Position numbers and translations under genes: made by a program. Below, piece by piece: positions 8,752-18,446 of a stretch of 64,000 nt of DNA. Position 1 is the first letter of the stretch. Each line of letters opens with the position of its first letter. Source of the stretch: Thalassobaculum sp. OXR-137 (GTDB lineage: Bacteria; Pseudomonadota; Alphaproteobacteria; Thalassobaculales; Thalassobaculaceae); assembly GCF_034377285.1 (NCBI RefSeq), contig NZ_CP139715.1:4262001-4326000 (forward strand), read 5' to 3'. Below the pieces are notes generated by a model. It had not been told where the DNA came from and ran no database searches. It worked only from the letters and a program-made list of their open reading frames with translations.

Positions 8752-9819
8752 TCATGTCGTTTGCGGGCGCAGCAGGCGAATCCGGTAGAGGATCAGCGTG
8801 TCGCAGGCCAGGACGAAGAACAGCAGGATGCCCTGGAACACCTGGGCGGTCTTGTCGGAGATGCCGAGGTCGATCTGTGCCGCCTCGCCGCCGAGATAGC
8901 TGATGCCCAGCATGATGCCGGCGACCAGAACGCCGACCGGGTTCAGGCGGCCGAGAAAGGCGACGATGATGGCGGTGAAGCCGTAGCCGGGAGAGATGGA
9001 CGGCTGCAGATGCCCGCTCGGCCCGGCCACCTCGCAGATGCCGGCGAGCCCGGCCAGCCCGCCCGACAGCAGCAGACAGAACCACACCATGCGCTTGGAG
9101 GAGAAGCCGGCGAAGGTGCCCGCCCGCGGTGCCGTGCCCACCACCCGCACCTCAAAGCCCTTCAGAGTGCGCGACATGACCACGTAGAGCACTGCCACCG
9201 CCACCAGGGCCAGCCCGGCGCCCAGATGGATGCGGCCGTCGCCCAGGGTCGGCAGAAGCTGCCAGCCATCGAACTGCACCGATTTCGGGAAGTTGAAGCC
9301 CTGCGGGTCGCGCCAAGGGCCGCGGATGAACCAGTCGGCGATGAGCTGGGCGACATAGACCAGCATCAGGCTGGTCAGGATCTCGTTGGTGCCGAACCGG
9401 GTGCGCAGGAAGGCCGGGATCGCGGCGTAGAGCGCGCCGCCCAGCGCGCCCATGGCCAGCATCAGCACCATGACCGGGAAGCTCTGGAACTCGTGCCACA
9501 GGATCGGCAGGGCCGAGCCGAACAGCGCGCCGATGGTGAGCTGGCCCTCCGCCCCGATGTTCCAGACATTGGCCCGGAAGCAGATGGCGAGCCCGACGCC
9601 GATCATCACCAGAGGTGCGGCCTTGACCACCAGTTCCTCCAGCGACCACCACCAGAGCACCGGTTCCAGGAAATAGACGTAGAGCGCATGGACCGGGTCG
9701 AGCCCCATCAGCGAGAAGATCACCGCGCCGGTCGCCAGGGTCAGCGCCACGGCGAGCAGCGGCGACAGCCAGGTCATCAGCTTGGAGCGCTCGGCCCGTC
9801 TCTCCAGCACCAGCCTCAT
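8752..9819 (-). CDS. ABC transporter permease (BMP/nucleoside type, first subunit)
   Basis: A 355-residue membrane protein of the same permease family (NupP/YufP-like). It has the typical FRANVWNIGAEGQLTIGALF loop near residues 83-102 and an internal loop GFEVRVVGTAPRAGTFAGFS. It is slightly longer than its partner because of an N-terminal cytoplasmic stretch before the first membrane helix. Its ATG overlaps the stop of the ATPase gene by 4 bases, showing translational coupling. Confidence 0.9.
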   Translation of the reverse strand: MRLVLERRAERSKLMTWLSPLLAVALTLATGAVIFSLMGLDPVHALYVYFLEPVLWWWSLEELVVKAAPLVMIGVGLAICFRANVWNIGAEGQLTIGALFGSALPILWHEFQSFPVMVLMLAMGALGGALYAAIPAFLRTRFGTNEILTSLMLVYVAQLIADWFIRGPWRDPQGFNFPKSVQFDGWQLLPTLGDGRIHLGAGLALVAVAVLYVVMSRTLKGFEVRVVGTAPRAGTFAGFSSKRMVWFCLLLSGGLAGLAGICEVAGPSGHLQPSISPGYGFTAIIVAFLGRLNPVGVLVAGIMLGISYLGGEAAQIDLGISDKTAQVFQGILLFFVLACDTLILYRIRLLRPQTT

Positions 9820-11336
9820 GACGCCGCCCTCTCGTGGGCGCCGGCCATCAGCAGGCCGATCGCCTCGCGGTCGAGGCTTGCGGTCGGCCGGGCCTCTGAC
9901 AGCTCGCCACGGGAGATCACGGCGATGCGGTCGGCGATGGCGAAGATCTCGTCCAGGTCCTGGCTGATCACCAGCACCGCCGAGCCCTCCTCCGCCAGAT
10001 CGATCAGCGCCTGACGGATCACCGCAGCCGCCCCGGCGTCCACGCCCCAGGTCGGCTGGTTGACCACCAGCAGCCGCGGCTTGCGGTCGAGCTCGCGGCC
10101 GATCACGAATTTCTGCAGGTTGCCGCCGGACAGCGACCTCGCCTCCGGGTCCGAATGGTAGGTGCGCACGTCGAAGGCGCCGGCCACCCGCCCGGCCACG
10201 TCGCCGGCCATGCCGAGATTGACCAGCCCGCGCCGCACCATGCCGTCATCCACGGCGAAGCGGGTCAGGATCACGTTCTGCGACAGCGGGAAGTCCGGCA
10301 CCGCGCCGTGCCCCAGCCGCTCCTCCGGCACGAAGGCGGCACCCAGTGCCCGGCGCGCCTTGATCCCCCGCGCCGCACAGACCTGGCCGGCGATGGTGAT
10401 GGCGCCGGTCAGCCCCTCCACCCGCTCGCCGCTGACCGCATCGAACAGTTCGGACTGGCCGTTGCCGGCGACCCCGGCGATGGCGACGATCTCGCCGGCG
10501 CCGATCCGCAGCGACACGTCGCGCAGGGCGGTGCCGAACGGTCCGTCCGCCGGCAGCGAGACATGGTCGAGGGTCAGGATAGGCTCTCCGGACACCGCGC
10601 CTGAGCGGGTCGAGACCACGGCCACGTCGACCCCGACCATGTGCCGGGCGAGCGAGGCGGCGGTTTCCTGCCGCGGATCGACGGTGGCGACCACCTTGCC
10701 CCGGCGCAGGATCGTCGCCTCGTGGCACAGCGCCTTCACCTCCTCCAGCCGGTGGGAGATGTAGAGGATGGCGCAGCCCTCCGAGGCCAGCCGGCGCAGG
10801 GTGACGAAGAGCTGGTCGGCCTCCTGGGGGGTGAGCACCGCCGTCGGCTCGTCCATGATCAGCAGAGCCGGCTCCTGCAGCAGGCAGCGCACGATCTCGA
10901 TCCGCTGGCGCTGGCCGACCGACAGGTCCGCGACCAGCGCATCCGGTTCCAGCGGAAGGCCGTATTCCCGCGACACCGAAGCGATCCGCGCGGCCAGTTC
11001 CTTCATGTCGGCGCTGCCCGGCAGGGCGAGCGCGATGTTCTCCGTGACCGTCAGCGCCTCGAACAGGGAGAAGTGCTGGAACACCATGCCGATGCCGAGC
11101 GCCCGGGCGGCGGCGGGATTGGCGATGCGCACCGGGGCCCCGCGCCAGCGCAACTCGCCCTCGCTCGGTTGCAGGGCGCCGTACATCATCTTGACCAGGG
11201 TGGATTTACCGGCACCGTTCTCGCCCAGCAGCGCGTGGATCGCGCCGGGCCTCAGGCGCAGAGTCACGTCGTCATTGGCGGCGAACTCGCCGAATTTCTT
11301 GGTGATATGGACGGCCTCCAGAAGGAAGTCGCTCAT
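9816..11336 (-). CDS. Two-domain ABC transporter ATPase (BMP/nucleoside importer)
   Basis: A 506-residue protein with two fused nucleotide-binding domains, as in RbsA/NupO. The first has a clean Walker A GENGAGKST (38-46), signature LSVGQRQRIE and Walker B LLIMDEPTAVL. The second is the usual divergent copy, with GVAGNGQSEL in place of Walker A, signature LSGGNLQK and LLVVNQPTWGVD. That asymmetry is normal for the family. It is the first gene of the importer operon. The promoter should lie in the 197-base divergent gap 11337-11533 shared with the SDR gene on the other strand, in which I recognise no clear boxes. Confidence 0.92.
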   Translation of the reverse strand: MSDFLLEAVHITKKFGEFAANDDVTLRLRPGAIHALLGENGAGKSTLVKMMYGALQPSEGELRWRGAPVRIANPAAARALGIGMVFQHFSLFEALTVTENIALALPGSADMKELAARIASVSREYGLPLEPDALVADLSVGQRQRIEIVRCLLQEPALLIMDEPTAVLTPQEADQLFVTLRRLASEGCAILYISHRLEEVKALCHEATILRRGKVVATVDPRQETAASLARHMVGVDVAVVSTRSGAVSGEPILTLDHVSLPADGPFGTALRDVSLRIGAGEIVAIAGVAGNGQSELFDAVSGERVEGLTGAITIAGQVCAARGIKARRALGAAFVPEERLGHGAVPDFPLSQNVILTRFAVDDGMVRRGLVNLGMAGDVAGRVAGAFDVRTYHSDPEARSLSGGNLQKFVIGRELDRKPRLLVVNQPTWGVDAGAAAVIRQALIDLAEEGSAVLVISQDLDEIFAIADRIAVISRGELSEARPTASLDREAIGLLMAGAHERAAS

Positions 11337-11533
11337 TCGGCCCTGCCCCCGCCGGGTAGATCGCGTATCGATCCTCCTGGGTAGAGGCTGGCAGCGCCGG
11401 AGTCGAGCATCTTGTTGCAGCGCACGCTGAACCTTTGGGGATGCGTCGCCCGGATGACGTGTCCTAGACTGCGGCCAACCGAGCCCGCGCCAGACGGGCC
11501 CACGACGGAACGATCGACCACAGGGAGAAACGC

Positions 11534-12313
11534 ATGGCGGCCGGCAGGGACAGGCTTGCAGGAAAGACCGCGCTCATCACCGGCGGCGCGTCGGGAATCG
11601 GCCGGTCGATCGCCGAGATCTTCCTCGACCAGGGGGCGACCGTCACCATCGCCGATATCGATGCCGAGCGCGGCAACGCGGCCGCCTCCGAGATCGGCGC
11701 GACCTTCTCTTTGCTGGACGTGCGCGACGAGGACGGCTGGCAGCGGGTCACCACAGAGCTCTTGGACCGCCACGGCCGGCTGGACGTGCTCGTGAACAAT
11801 GCCGGCACCGGCGGCTCGGGCGGGTCGATCGAGGACGCGTCGGTCGACGACTGGGACCGGGTGATGGACATCAACGGCAAGGGCGTCTTTCTGGGCTGCA
11901 AATACGGCGTGGCGGCAATGAAGGCGAACGCGGCCCCGACGGGCGGGTCCATCGTCAACATGTCGAGCATCGCCGGCCTGGTCGGCGCCCCGGCGATCCC
12001 GGTCTATTCCGCCTCCAAGGGGGCCGTGCGGCTGCTGACCAAGTCGATCGCCCTGCACTGCGCCAAGAAGGGCTACGGCATCCGCTGCAACTCGGTGCAC
12101 CCGTCCTATACCGACACGCCGATGGTCGACCGCATGGTCGACGGGCACCACAACCCCGAGCGCCTGCGCCAGGCGATCGTCGCCGCCGCCCCGCTGGGCC
12201 GCATGGGCGCGCCCGCCGATGTGGCCGGCGCGGTCCTGTATCTGGCGAGCGACGACAGCGCCTTCGTCACCGGCACCGAGCTGACGGTCGATGGCGGCAT
12301 CTGCGCGATGTGA
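11534..12313 (+). CDS. SDR-family oxidoreductase
   Basis: A classical short-chain dehydrogenase of 259 residues. It has the cofactor motif TGGASGIG (16-23), an acidic Asp after the second strand (ADID, suggesting NAD(H)), NNAG near 88 and the catalytic YSASKG near 157-162. The C-terminal part VTGTELTVDGG is typical of hydroxysteroid, cyclohexanol or 3-hydroxyacyl dehydrogenases. It starts a four-gene plus-strand run (SDR, SDR, APH kinase, tautomerase-like) with short gaps. The substrate is not predictable, but the context suggests a hydroxyacyl-CoA or alcohol intermediate. Confidence 0.88.
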   Translation: MAAGRDRLAGKTALITGGASGIGRSIAEIFLDQGATVTIADIDAERGNAAASEIGATFSLLDVRDEDGWQRVTTELLDRHGRLDVLVNNAGTGGSGGSIEDASVDDWDRVMDINGKGVFLGCKYGVAAMKANAAPTGGSIVNMSSIAGLVGAPAIPVYSASKGAVRLLTKSIALHCAKKGYGIRCNSVHPSYTDTPMVDRMVDGHHNPERLRQAIVAAAPLGRMGAPADVAGAVLYLASDDSAFVTGTELTVDGGICAM

Positions 12314-12347
12314 CGCCCGGCCGATTTCTTCTGGAGGAGACACGCAT

Positions 12348-13112
12348 ATGTTCGATCTGACCGGCAAGGTGGCGCTGATCACCGGCTCGTCCCGCGGCAT
12401 CGGCAAATCCATCGCCGAATGCATGGTGAAACAGGGTGCCAAGGTGGTGATCTCGTCGCGCAAGGCCGACGCCTGCACGGCGGTCGCCGAGGAGATCAAG
12501 GCGGCCGGCGGCGAGGCCGTGGCGATCCCCTGCAACATCGGCCGCAAGGAAGAACTGCAGGCGCTGGTCGACGGCAGCCGCAAGGCCTTCGGCAAGATCG
12601 ACGTGCTGGTCTGCAACGCCGCCACCAACCCGGTCTTCGGCCCGATGTCGGAGGTGTCGGACGACGCCTATGACAAGATCATGGACACCAACGTGAAGAG
12701 CGCGTTCTGGCTCTGCAACATGGTGCTGCCGGAAATGGCCGAACGCGGCGACGGGGCGGTGATCCTGATCTCCTCCATCGCCTCCATGTACGGCAACCGC
12801 AAGCTTGGCATCTACGGCATCTCCAAGGCGGCCGAGCAGCAGCTCGTGCGCAACCTCGCCGTCGAATGGGGGCCGAAGAACATCCGGGTCAACGCCATCG
12901 CCCCGGGCCTGATCCGCACCGACTTCGCCCGCGCCCTGTGGGAGGACGACAAGCGTCGCACCATCATGGAGAACGTCACGCCCCTGCAGCGGATCGGCGA
13001 GCCCGAGGATATCGGCTGGCTGGCGACCTATCTCGCCTCCGACGGCGCCCGCTTCGTGACCGGCCAGACCATCGTCGCCGATGGCGGGCGGACCATCGGC
13101 GATCCGTCCTGA
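12348..13112 (+). CDS. SDR-family oxidoreductase (DHRS4-like)
   Basis: A 254-residue classical SDR with TGSSRGIG at 13-20, SSRKAD after the second strand (Ser-Arg-Lys suggests NADP(H)), the N-box as CNAAT, and active site YGISKAAEQQ near 156. The motif VTGQTIVADGG ends the fold. Its sequence is close to the DHRS4-type carbonyl reductases often linked to acyl-CoA genes. The ATG at 12348 is chosen because ggagga lies 12 bases upstream and the protein then begins MFDLTGKVALITG. It follows the first SDR by 34 bases and precedes the APH kinase by 10. Confidence 0.9.
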   Translation: MFDLTGKVALITGSSRGIGKSIAECMVKQGAKVVISSRKADACTAVAEEIKAAGGEAVAIPCNIGRKEELQALVDGSRKAFGKIDVLVCNAATNPVFGPMSEVSDDAYDKIMDTNVKSAFWLCNMVLPEMAERGDGAVILISSIASMYGNRKLGIYGISKAAEQQLVRNLAVEWGPKNIRVNAIAPGLIRTDFARALWEDDKRRTIMENVTPLQRIGEPEDIGWLATYLASDGARFVTGQTIVADGGRTIGDPS

Positions 13113-13122
13113 GGGGATCGGC

Positions 13123-14181
13123 ATGACGAATCTCGGCCCGGTCACCGACGCCCACCGCTTCGACGAGGCGGGGCTGGCCCGCTACCTGGCGGATCAGGGG
13201 CTCGACGGCGCGGCCTCCGGCCTGACCGTGCGGCAGTTCCAGGGCGGCCAGTCCAACCCGACCTTCCGCCTCGACACCGCCGACGGCAACGCGTCCTACG
13301 TGCTGCGCAAGAAGCCGCCGGGAGACCTCCTGCCCTCGGCCCATATGGTGGAGCGCGAGTACCGGGTCATGGCGGCCCTGGCGCAGACCGACGTGCCGGT
13401 GCCGGTCATGCGACATCTCTGCGAGGATGCGTCGGTGATCGGCACGGCGTTCTACGTCATGGATTTCCTGGACGGCCGCATCCCGGACGAGCCCTCGCTC
13501 GATGAGGGCTACAGTCCGGAGGAGCGCGCAGCGATCTGGGACAGCGCCAACGCCGCCCTGGCCAAGCTGCACACCGTCGATGTCGAGGCGGTGGGGCTGG
13601 GGGACTTCGGTCGGCCGGCGAATTACTGCGGCCGCCAGATCGCGCGCTGGACCAAGCAGTTCGAAGCCACAAAGACCGACCCGATGCCGGACATGGACCG
13701 GCTGACCGAGTGGCTGAACGTCCATCCCGGCGTGCCGGACGAGGTGGCCATCGCCCATGGCGACTTCCGCCTCCCCAACATGATGCTGCACCCGACGGAG
13801 CCGCGGGTGATCGCCGTGCTCGACTGGGAACTGGCGACGCTCGGCCATCCGCTGGCGGATGTCGCCTATACCTGCATGCCCTATCACATGGTCCACGAAG
13901 AGAAGGCGCTGAAGGGCATGGTCGGCCTCGACCTGGAGGCCATGGGCATCCCGGCCGAGGCGGAATACCTGGAAAAATACCGCCAGCGCACCGGGCGGGA
14001 TGCGATGCCGGACATGCGGTACTTCTTTGCCCTCTCCTTCTTCCGGCTGGCGGCGATCTGCCAGGGCGTCTATTTCCGCGGGCTCAAGGGCAATGCCAGC
14101 TCGGCCAATGCGCTGGAAGTCGGGGCCAAGGCGCCGCGCCTGGCGGAGATCGGCTGGGCCATCGCCAGCCGGGGCGCCTGA
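13123..14181 (+). CDS. APH-fold kinase of the ACAD10/LvaA type (phosphotransferase family)
   Basis: A 352-residue aminoglycoside-phosphotransferase-fold protein. The catalytic Brenner motif HGDFRLPN is near 212-219 and the metal-binding DWE near 236, with an N-lobe containing YVLRKKPPG (ATP-binding Lys) and SAHMVEREYRV. It is the stand-alone version of the kinase domain of human ACAD10/ACAD11 and of bacterial LvaA, which phosphorylate 4-hydroxyacyl-CoAs so that an acyl-CoA dehydrogenase-like partner can remove the phosphate. It is not an antibiotic-resistance gene. An ACAD10/11-like dehydrogenase is encoded at 18447-19652. The ATG at 13123 has a gagggg ribosome site. Confidence 0.85.
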   Translation: MTNLGPVTDAHRFDEAGLARYLADQGLDGAASGLTVRQFQGGQSNPTFRLDTADGNASYVLRKKPPGDLLPSAHMVEREYRVMAALAQTDVPVPVMRHLCEDASVIGTAFYVMDFLDGRIPDEPSLDEGYSPEERAAIWDSANAALAKLHTVDVEAVGLGDFGRPANYCGRQIARWTKQFEATKTDPMPDMDRLTEWLNVHPGVPDEVAIAHGDFRLPNMMLHPTEPRVIAVLDWELATLGHPLADVAYTCMPYHMVHEEKALKGMVGLDLEAMGIPAEAEYLEKYRQRTGRDAMPDMRYFFALSFFRLAAICQGVYFRGLKGNASSANALEVGAKAPRLAEIGWAIASRGA

Positions 14182-14184
14182 TCC

Positions 14185-14574
14185 ATGGCCCAGATCAAGA
14201 TCCACGCCCGGCGCGCCTTCATCGACCGCCACCGCCAGGCCCTGTCCGACGCGATCCACGGGGTGATGATGGCGGCGCTGGGGCTGCCGGAGGACAAGCG
14301 GTTCCACCGGTTCATCGCCCTGGACGATGCCGATTTCATCCAACCCGCCGACCGGGGCGACGGCTATACGGTGATCGAGATCCTGATGTTCGAGGGTCGC
14401 AGCGACGCCGCCAAACGCGCCTGCCTGCGCGGGCTGATGCAGGCGGTGCCGGAAGCCGCCGGCATTCCGGTGGAGGCGGTCGAGATCACGATCATCGAGA
14501 CGCCGATGGCCAATTGGGGCATCCGCGGCAAGATCGGCGACGAGCTGGCGCTGAACTACAAGGTGCAGACGTAG
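14185..14574 (+). CDS. Tautomerase-family protein lacking the N-terminal proline
   Basis: A 129-residue protein of the Tautomerase_2 group. It shows ALSDAIHGVMMAALGLPEDK, FIALDDADF, VIEILMFEGRSDAAKRACLR and a C-terminal NWGIRGKIGDE, all at the expected spacing. The superfamily uses Pro-1 (after Met removal) as catalytic base. Here the protein begins Met-Ala-Gln-Ile, so the base is missing and no later ATG restores it. It lies 3 bases after the APH kinase stop and ends the four-gene run. It may be a hydratase-like or non-catalytic member. Confidence 0.8.
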   Translation: MAQIKIHARRAFIDRHRQALSDAIHGVMMAALGLPEDKRFHRFIALDDADFIQPADRGDGYTVIEILMFEGRSDAAKRACLRGLMQAVPEAAGIPVEAVEITIIETPMANWGIRGKIGDELALNYKVQT

Positions 14575-14604
14575 GAGAAGGTTTCTCCTCCCTTCCCCTC
14601 ATAC

Positions 14605-14706
14605 CACTTCCCGGACTTGTTCCGGGGCAATCCCATGCGCTTCGTGGTATCCGGCGAGTTCCACCCCTGGCTCATCCGATCGCCCCAGCACGAGGCCGGG
14701 GAGTGA
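14605..14706. repeat. Dispersed hairpin element (diverged copy)
   Basis: Two inverted arms, cacttcccggacttgttccg at 14605 onward and the near-complement ending ccggggagtg at about 14705, enclose about 50 bases. The same arm sequences occur at 43032-43150 and 43212-43329, so this is a diverged member of one intergenic repeat family. It fills the gap between the tautomerase-like gene and the end of glgA. Confidence 0.6.
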
Positions 14707-14742
14707 CGTTGGGTTTGGAGAGAGAGAGAGCGTCGCGCGCTC

Positions 14743-16212
14743 TCACATCGTCGCGCTGAATCGCCGCTGCCCCTCCTTCGCCGCCATCAGCCTTGCATAG
14801 AGGTCGACATAGCGCTCCGCCGGGCCGTCCCAGCCGACCGGGTGGCGCATGGCGTTGCGCTGCATCTGGCGCCACAGCCCCGGCTCGGAGAACACCGCGA
14901 AGACCTTGGCGATGGCGTTCGCGAACGCCTCGCGCGATCCCGGCTCGAACTGAAAGCCGGTGGCCACCCCGGCGCTGATCGCCGCCGAGTTCGCGTCGAT
15001 GATCGTGTCCGCCAGACCGCCGGTCCGCGCCACCACCGGCAACGCGCCATAGCGCATCGCATACATCTGGGTCAGCCCGCAGGGCTCGAACCGAGACGGC
15101 ACCAGGATCGCGTCGGCCCCGGCATAGATCCGATGCGCCAGATCCTCGTCGTAACCGATGCGCACCCCGACCGAGCCCTCATGGTCGCGGGCAGCGGTCT
15201 GGAACGCCTCCTCTAATCTACGGTCGCCGCTGCCCAGCAGCACCAGGGAGCCGCCGTTGCGCAGCATGTCCGGCAGGATTCCGAGCAGCAGGTCCAGGCC
15301 CTTCTGGTCGGTCAGGCGGCTGACGACGGCGAAGAGCGGCCCGGGCCGGTCGGCGTCGATCGAGAAGGCGTTCAACAGCGACTTGCAGGCCGAGCGCCGG
15401 CCGGACAGCGACCGGGTGGTGAAGGACGGCACCGCCGGATCCGTCATCGGATCCCACATCTCGGTATCGATGCCGTTCAGGATGCCGATCGCCCGCTCCT
15501 GCCGCGCGGCCAGGACCCCTTCCAGGCCCCAGCCGAAATCGGGGCTCTCCAACTCGCGGGCATAGGTCGGGCTGACCGTGGTTACCAGATCGGAATGGAT
15601 CAGGCCCGCTTTCAGGAAATTCACCTGGCCGTAGAACTCATAGCCCTGGGCGTCGAACCCCGCCTCGGGAAGCTTCAGGTCGCGGCGCAGATCGGCGCCG
15701 CACATGCCCTGGTAGGACATGTTGTGGATCGTCAGGATGGAGGCGACGTCGGGCACACCCCAATCCTTCAGATAGAGCGGAGCCAGGGCGGCCTGCCAGT
15801 CGTGGGCATGGACGATGTCCGGACGCCAGCCTCCTTCCAGCCCATCGCGGGCAATCGACGCCGCCACCCAGGCCAATGAGGCGAAGCGCACCGGGTTGTC
15901 CGGCCAGTCGGCCCCGTCCCGGGTCACGTACAGGCCGTCGCGCTCGTAGAATTCCGGGATATCCAGCGCCAGGACGTCGAGCCCGTCCACCGGCGCGCGG
16001 CGCACCACCGCCTGCCGCGAGAACACGTCGTCGGCGCGCCACACGACCTTCCCCTCGGCCATCCGCGCCATCACGCCGGTATAGCCCGGTACCAGGACGC
16101 GGACGTCGACACCCTTGCGGGTCAGGGCCTTGGGCAGCGCGCCAGCCACATCGGCCAGTCCGCCGGTCTTCACCAGCGGAACGCATTCCGAGGCGACGAA
16201 CAGAATTCTCAT
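14743..16212 (-). CDS. glgA: Glycogen synthase (ADP-glucose type, GT5)
   Basis: A 489-residue GT5 enzyme that adds glucose from ADP-glucose to glycogen in the cytosol. The N-terminal [20 protein letters not shown] contains the ADP-glucose-binding Lys15 of the KTGGL motif. Other family marks are [43 protein letters not shown], and the C-terminal [17 protein letters not shown] and RTGGLADT. The ATG at 16212 overlaps the glgC stop (ATGA), so glgC and glgA are coupled. A longer frame upstream exists but the conserved N-terminus fixes this start. Confidence 0.96.
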   Translation of the reverse strand: MRILFVASECVPLVKTGGLADVAGALPKALTRKGVDVRVLVPGYTGVMARMAEGKVVWRADDVFSRQAVVRRAPVDGLDVLALDIPEFYERDGLYVTRDGADWPDNPVRFASLAWVAASIARDGLEGGWRPDIVHAHDWQAALAPLYLKDWGVPDVASILTIHNMSYQGMCGADLRRDLKLPEAGFDAQGYEFYGQVNFLKAGLIHSDLVTTVSPTYARELESPDFGWGLEGVLAARQERAIGILNGIDTEMWDPMTDPAVPSFTTRSLSGRRSACKSLLNAFSIDADRPGPLFAVVSRLTDQKGLDLLLGILPDMLRNGGSLVLLGSGDRRLEEAFQTAARDHEGSVGVRIGYDEDLAHRIYAGADAILVPSRFEPCGLTQMYAMRYGALPVVARTGGLADTIIDANSAAISAGVATGFQFEPGSREAFANAIAKVFAVFSEPGLWRQMQRNAMRHPVGWDGPAERYVDLYARLMAAKEGQRRFSATM

Positions 16213-17480
16213 CGCGCGGCCATCCAGCGGTCGATCATGGGTTTTGTGATCAGGCAGGTCCCCGCCTCGGTGCGGCGGAACCACTTGGCGTCCTCGTCGG
16301 GATCCTCACCGACGACCAGACCCTCGGGGATCTCCACCCCGCGGTCGATGACCACCCGTTTCAGCCTTGCATGGCGGTTCACGACAACCTTCGGCAAGGC
16401 GACCACCTCGAACAGGTCGGAATAGGAATGGGTGTGGCACTTGGTGAACAGCAAAGAGCGCTCGATCGTCGTGCCGGATATTATGCAGCCGCCCGACACC
16501 ATGGAACTGACGGCCCGGCCGCGGCGGTTGTCCTCGTTGTGCACGAACTTCGCCGGGGGAACGACCTCGCCGTATGTCCAGATCGGCCAGTCCTCGTGGA
16601 ACAGGTCGAGACCGGGCACGAAGTCGGTGAGGTCGATATTCGCCTCCCAGAACGCGTCGACCGTGCCCACGTCGCGCCAGTACGGGGCGGGCTCCAGGCC
16701 GCTCATGACGCAGCTGTCGGAGAAGAAATGGGCGTAGGCCGAGCCGCCCTTCACCACGGAGGGGATGATGTCCTTGCCGAAATCGTGGCTGGAGGTCGGA
16801 TCGGCCGCATCCTCCAGCAGAAGCTCGCGCAGGACCGACCAGTTGAAGACGTAGATCCCCATGCTGGCGAGCGCCTTGTCCGGATCGTCGGGCAGCGGCG
16901 GCGGATCGGCCGGCTTCTCCACGAAGTCGACGATGCGGGAGCGCCCGTCCACCGCCATGACGCCGAAGGACGAGGCCTCCGACCGATCCAGGGTCAGGCA
17001 GCCCACCGTGACGTCGGCGCCGGTCTCCACGTGCTGGATCAGCATTACCTCGTAGTCCATCTTGTAGATGTGGTCGCCGGCCAGGATGACGACGTATTCC
17101 GGGTCGTAGCTGTCGATGATGTCGATGTTCTGGGTCACGGCGTCGGCGGTGCCCAGATACCAGTTCTCGCCGCCCGACTGCTGAGAGGCGGGCAGGATGT
17201 CCAGGTACTCGTTGCGCTCCGCCCGGAAGAAGCTCCAGCCGCGCTGCAGATGCCGGATGAGGCTGTGGGCGCGGTACTGGGTGGCGACACCGATGCGGCG
17301 GATGCCGGAATTGACCGCATTGGAGAGCGCGAAGTCGATTATCCGACTCTTGCCGCCGAAATAGACCGCCGGCTTGGCCCGGCGGTCCGTCAGTTCCATC
17401 AGCCGGCTGCCGCGCCCGCCTGCGAGGACAAAGGCCATGGTCTGCTGTGCAAGGCGCGTGGGCCCCGGAGTATGGACCAT
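16209..17480 (-). CDS. glgC: Glucose-1-phosphate adenylyltransferase (ADP-glucose pyrophosphorylase)
   Basis: A 423-residue enzyme making ADP-glucose, the committed step of glycogen synthesis. It has the nucleotide-binding loop [29 protein letters not shown], the substrate motif [20 protein letters not shown] and FVEKPADPP, followed by a left-handed beta-helix C-terminus. The start at 17480 (Met-Val-His) has AGGGGG nine bases upstream; the ATG five codons earlier (17495) lacks a ribosome site. It heads the glgCA operon. Upstream, about 70 bases before the start, GGAAC-N17-GGTT is a near-match to an EcfG promoter, one base off in the -10 box. Confidence 0.96.
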   Translation of the reverse strand: MVHTPGPTRLAQQTMAFVLAGGRGSRLMELTDRRAKPAVYFGGKSRIIDFALSNAVNSGIRRIGVATQYRAHSLIRHLQRGWSFFRAERNEYLDILPASQQSGGENWYLGTADAVTQNIDIIDSYDPEYVVILAGDHIYKMDYEVMLIQHVETGADVTVGCLTLDRSEASSFGVMAVDGRSRIVDFVEKPADPPPLPDDPDKALASMGIYVFNWSVLRELLLEDAADPTSSHDFGKDIIPSVVKGGSAYAHFFSDSCVMSGLEPAPYWRDVGTVDAFWEANIDLTDFVPGLDLFHEDWPIWTYGEVVPPAKFVHNEDNRRGRAVSSMVSGGCIISGTTIERSLLFTKCHTHSYSDLFEVVALPKVVVNRHARLKRVVIDRGVEIPEGLVVGEDPDEDAKWFRRTEAGTCLITKPMIDRWMAAR

Positions 17481-17645
17481 AGCTTTCCCCCTCATTGCTG
17501 GTTCGGACCGTCCGACACCATAATCCGACGCTGTTCCCGCGTCGTATGGTTAACCGACAAAGAATGGGGCGCGTTCCCGGAGATCACAGGCGTCACTTGC
17601 ATATTTGCAGCGCCCGCCCGGGGCCGGTTAGCCGGAGCGCGGTGT

Positions 17646-18362
17646 CTACACCGCCTCGGGCGACCGCAGATGGACCTCGACCTCGCGCTCCAGCCGCCGC
17701 CGGAGGTCGTCCGGCAGGCGCAGGGCGTCGCCCAGGCGCTGGCGGTACCGGGCATCGCCGGGGATGCCGGGATCCAGCACCACGAGAGAGGCCAGATACA
17801 CTTCCGTCGCCTGCGGCTCGTCGGCGCAGAGGGACGCGATGGCGATCGGGTCGGCCGGCCGGTCGAGCTGGTCGGAAATGAAGCGGCGCTCGTCCTCGGC
17901 CAGATCCGTCGCGCCGATCTGCTGATCGATCATCGCCTGCTCGCGCTCGTCGATATGGCCGTCGGCCAGCGACGCGCTGACCATGGCGCGAACGAGGGTG
18001 AGCCGGAAATCGTCGCCGCGGCTGTCGCGCAGCCGGGCCGGATCGAAGCCGCTGTCGGCCGGCGCCGCCGGGGGCGCGTCGGTGGCGGCCGCCTCCGGCC
18101 GGTTGGCGCGGTGGTCGCTCCACGCCTTGTAGGCGAGGCCGCCCAGGACCGCGAGACCGCCATAGGTCAGCGCCTTGCCGCCCAGCTTGCGGGCCTTCTT
18201 AGAGCTCAGCAGCGCCGCGACGAGACCGCCCGCCGCCGCTCCGCCCATCAGCCCGCCGGGCATCTTGTCGGCGAGGCCGCCTGCCATCCCGCCGAGCCCG
18301 GATTTCGATGTCGAGCCGGATCCGTTGCCCAGGAACCCGTCCAGCAGCCGTTGAACGTCCAT
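17646..18362 (-). CDS. DUF533 / TerB-like tellurite-resistance family protein
   Basis: A 238-residue protein in three parts: a Gly-rich N-terminus (1-55) with GGLMGGAAAGGLVAALL, which could insert in or touch the membrane; a short segment KALTYGGLAVLGGLAYKAW (63-81) followed by a Pro/Ala linker; and a C-terminal alpha-helical TerB-like domain (115-235) with VRAMVSASLADGHIDERE and acidic pairs. This layout is that of DUF533 proteins such as YebE, found widely in proteobacteria and often stress-induced, with no agreed biochemical function. It stands alone on the minus strand between glgC and the acyl-CoA dehydrogenase genes. Confidence 0.82.
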   Translation of the reverse strand: MDVQRLLDGFLGNGSGSTSKSGLGGMAGGLADKMPGGLMGGAAAGGLVAALLSSKKARKLGGKALTYGGLAVLGGLAYKAWSDHRANRPEAAATDAPPAAPADSGFDPARLRDSRGDDFRLTLVRAMVSASLADGHIDEREQAMIDQQIGATDLAEDERRFISDQLDRPADPIAIASLCADEPQATEVYLASLVVLDPGIPGDARYRQRLGDALRLPDDLRRRLEREVEVHLRSPEAV

Positions 18363-18446
18363 CGCCTCAGTACCTCGTCATAAATCTCGGTACTGGCGAA
18401 AAGGGGATTTGGGCGGTGGATTTCAATAGCGGCGGGATGCCGCCGG

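Noticed and set aside
13123-14181. Aminoglycoside resistance
   Set aside because: The APH fold is present, but the sequence and neighbours match the ACAD10/LvaA-type acyl-CoA kinases, not antibiotic phosphotransferases.
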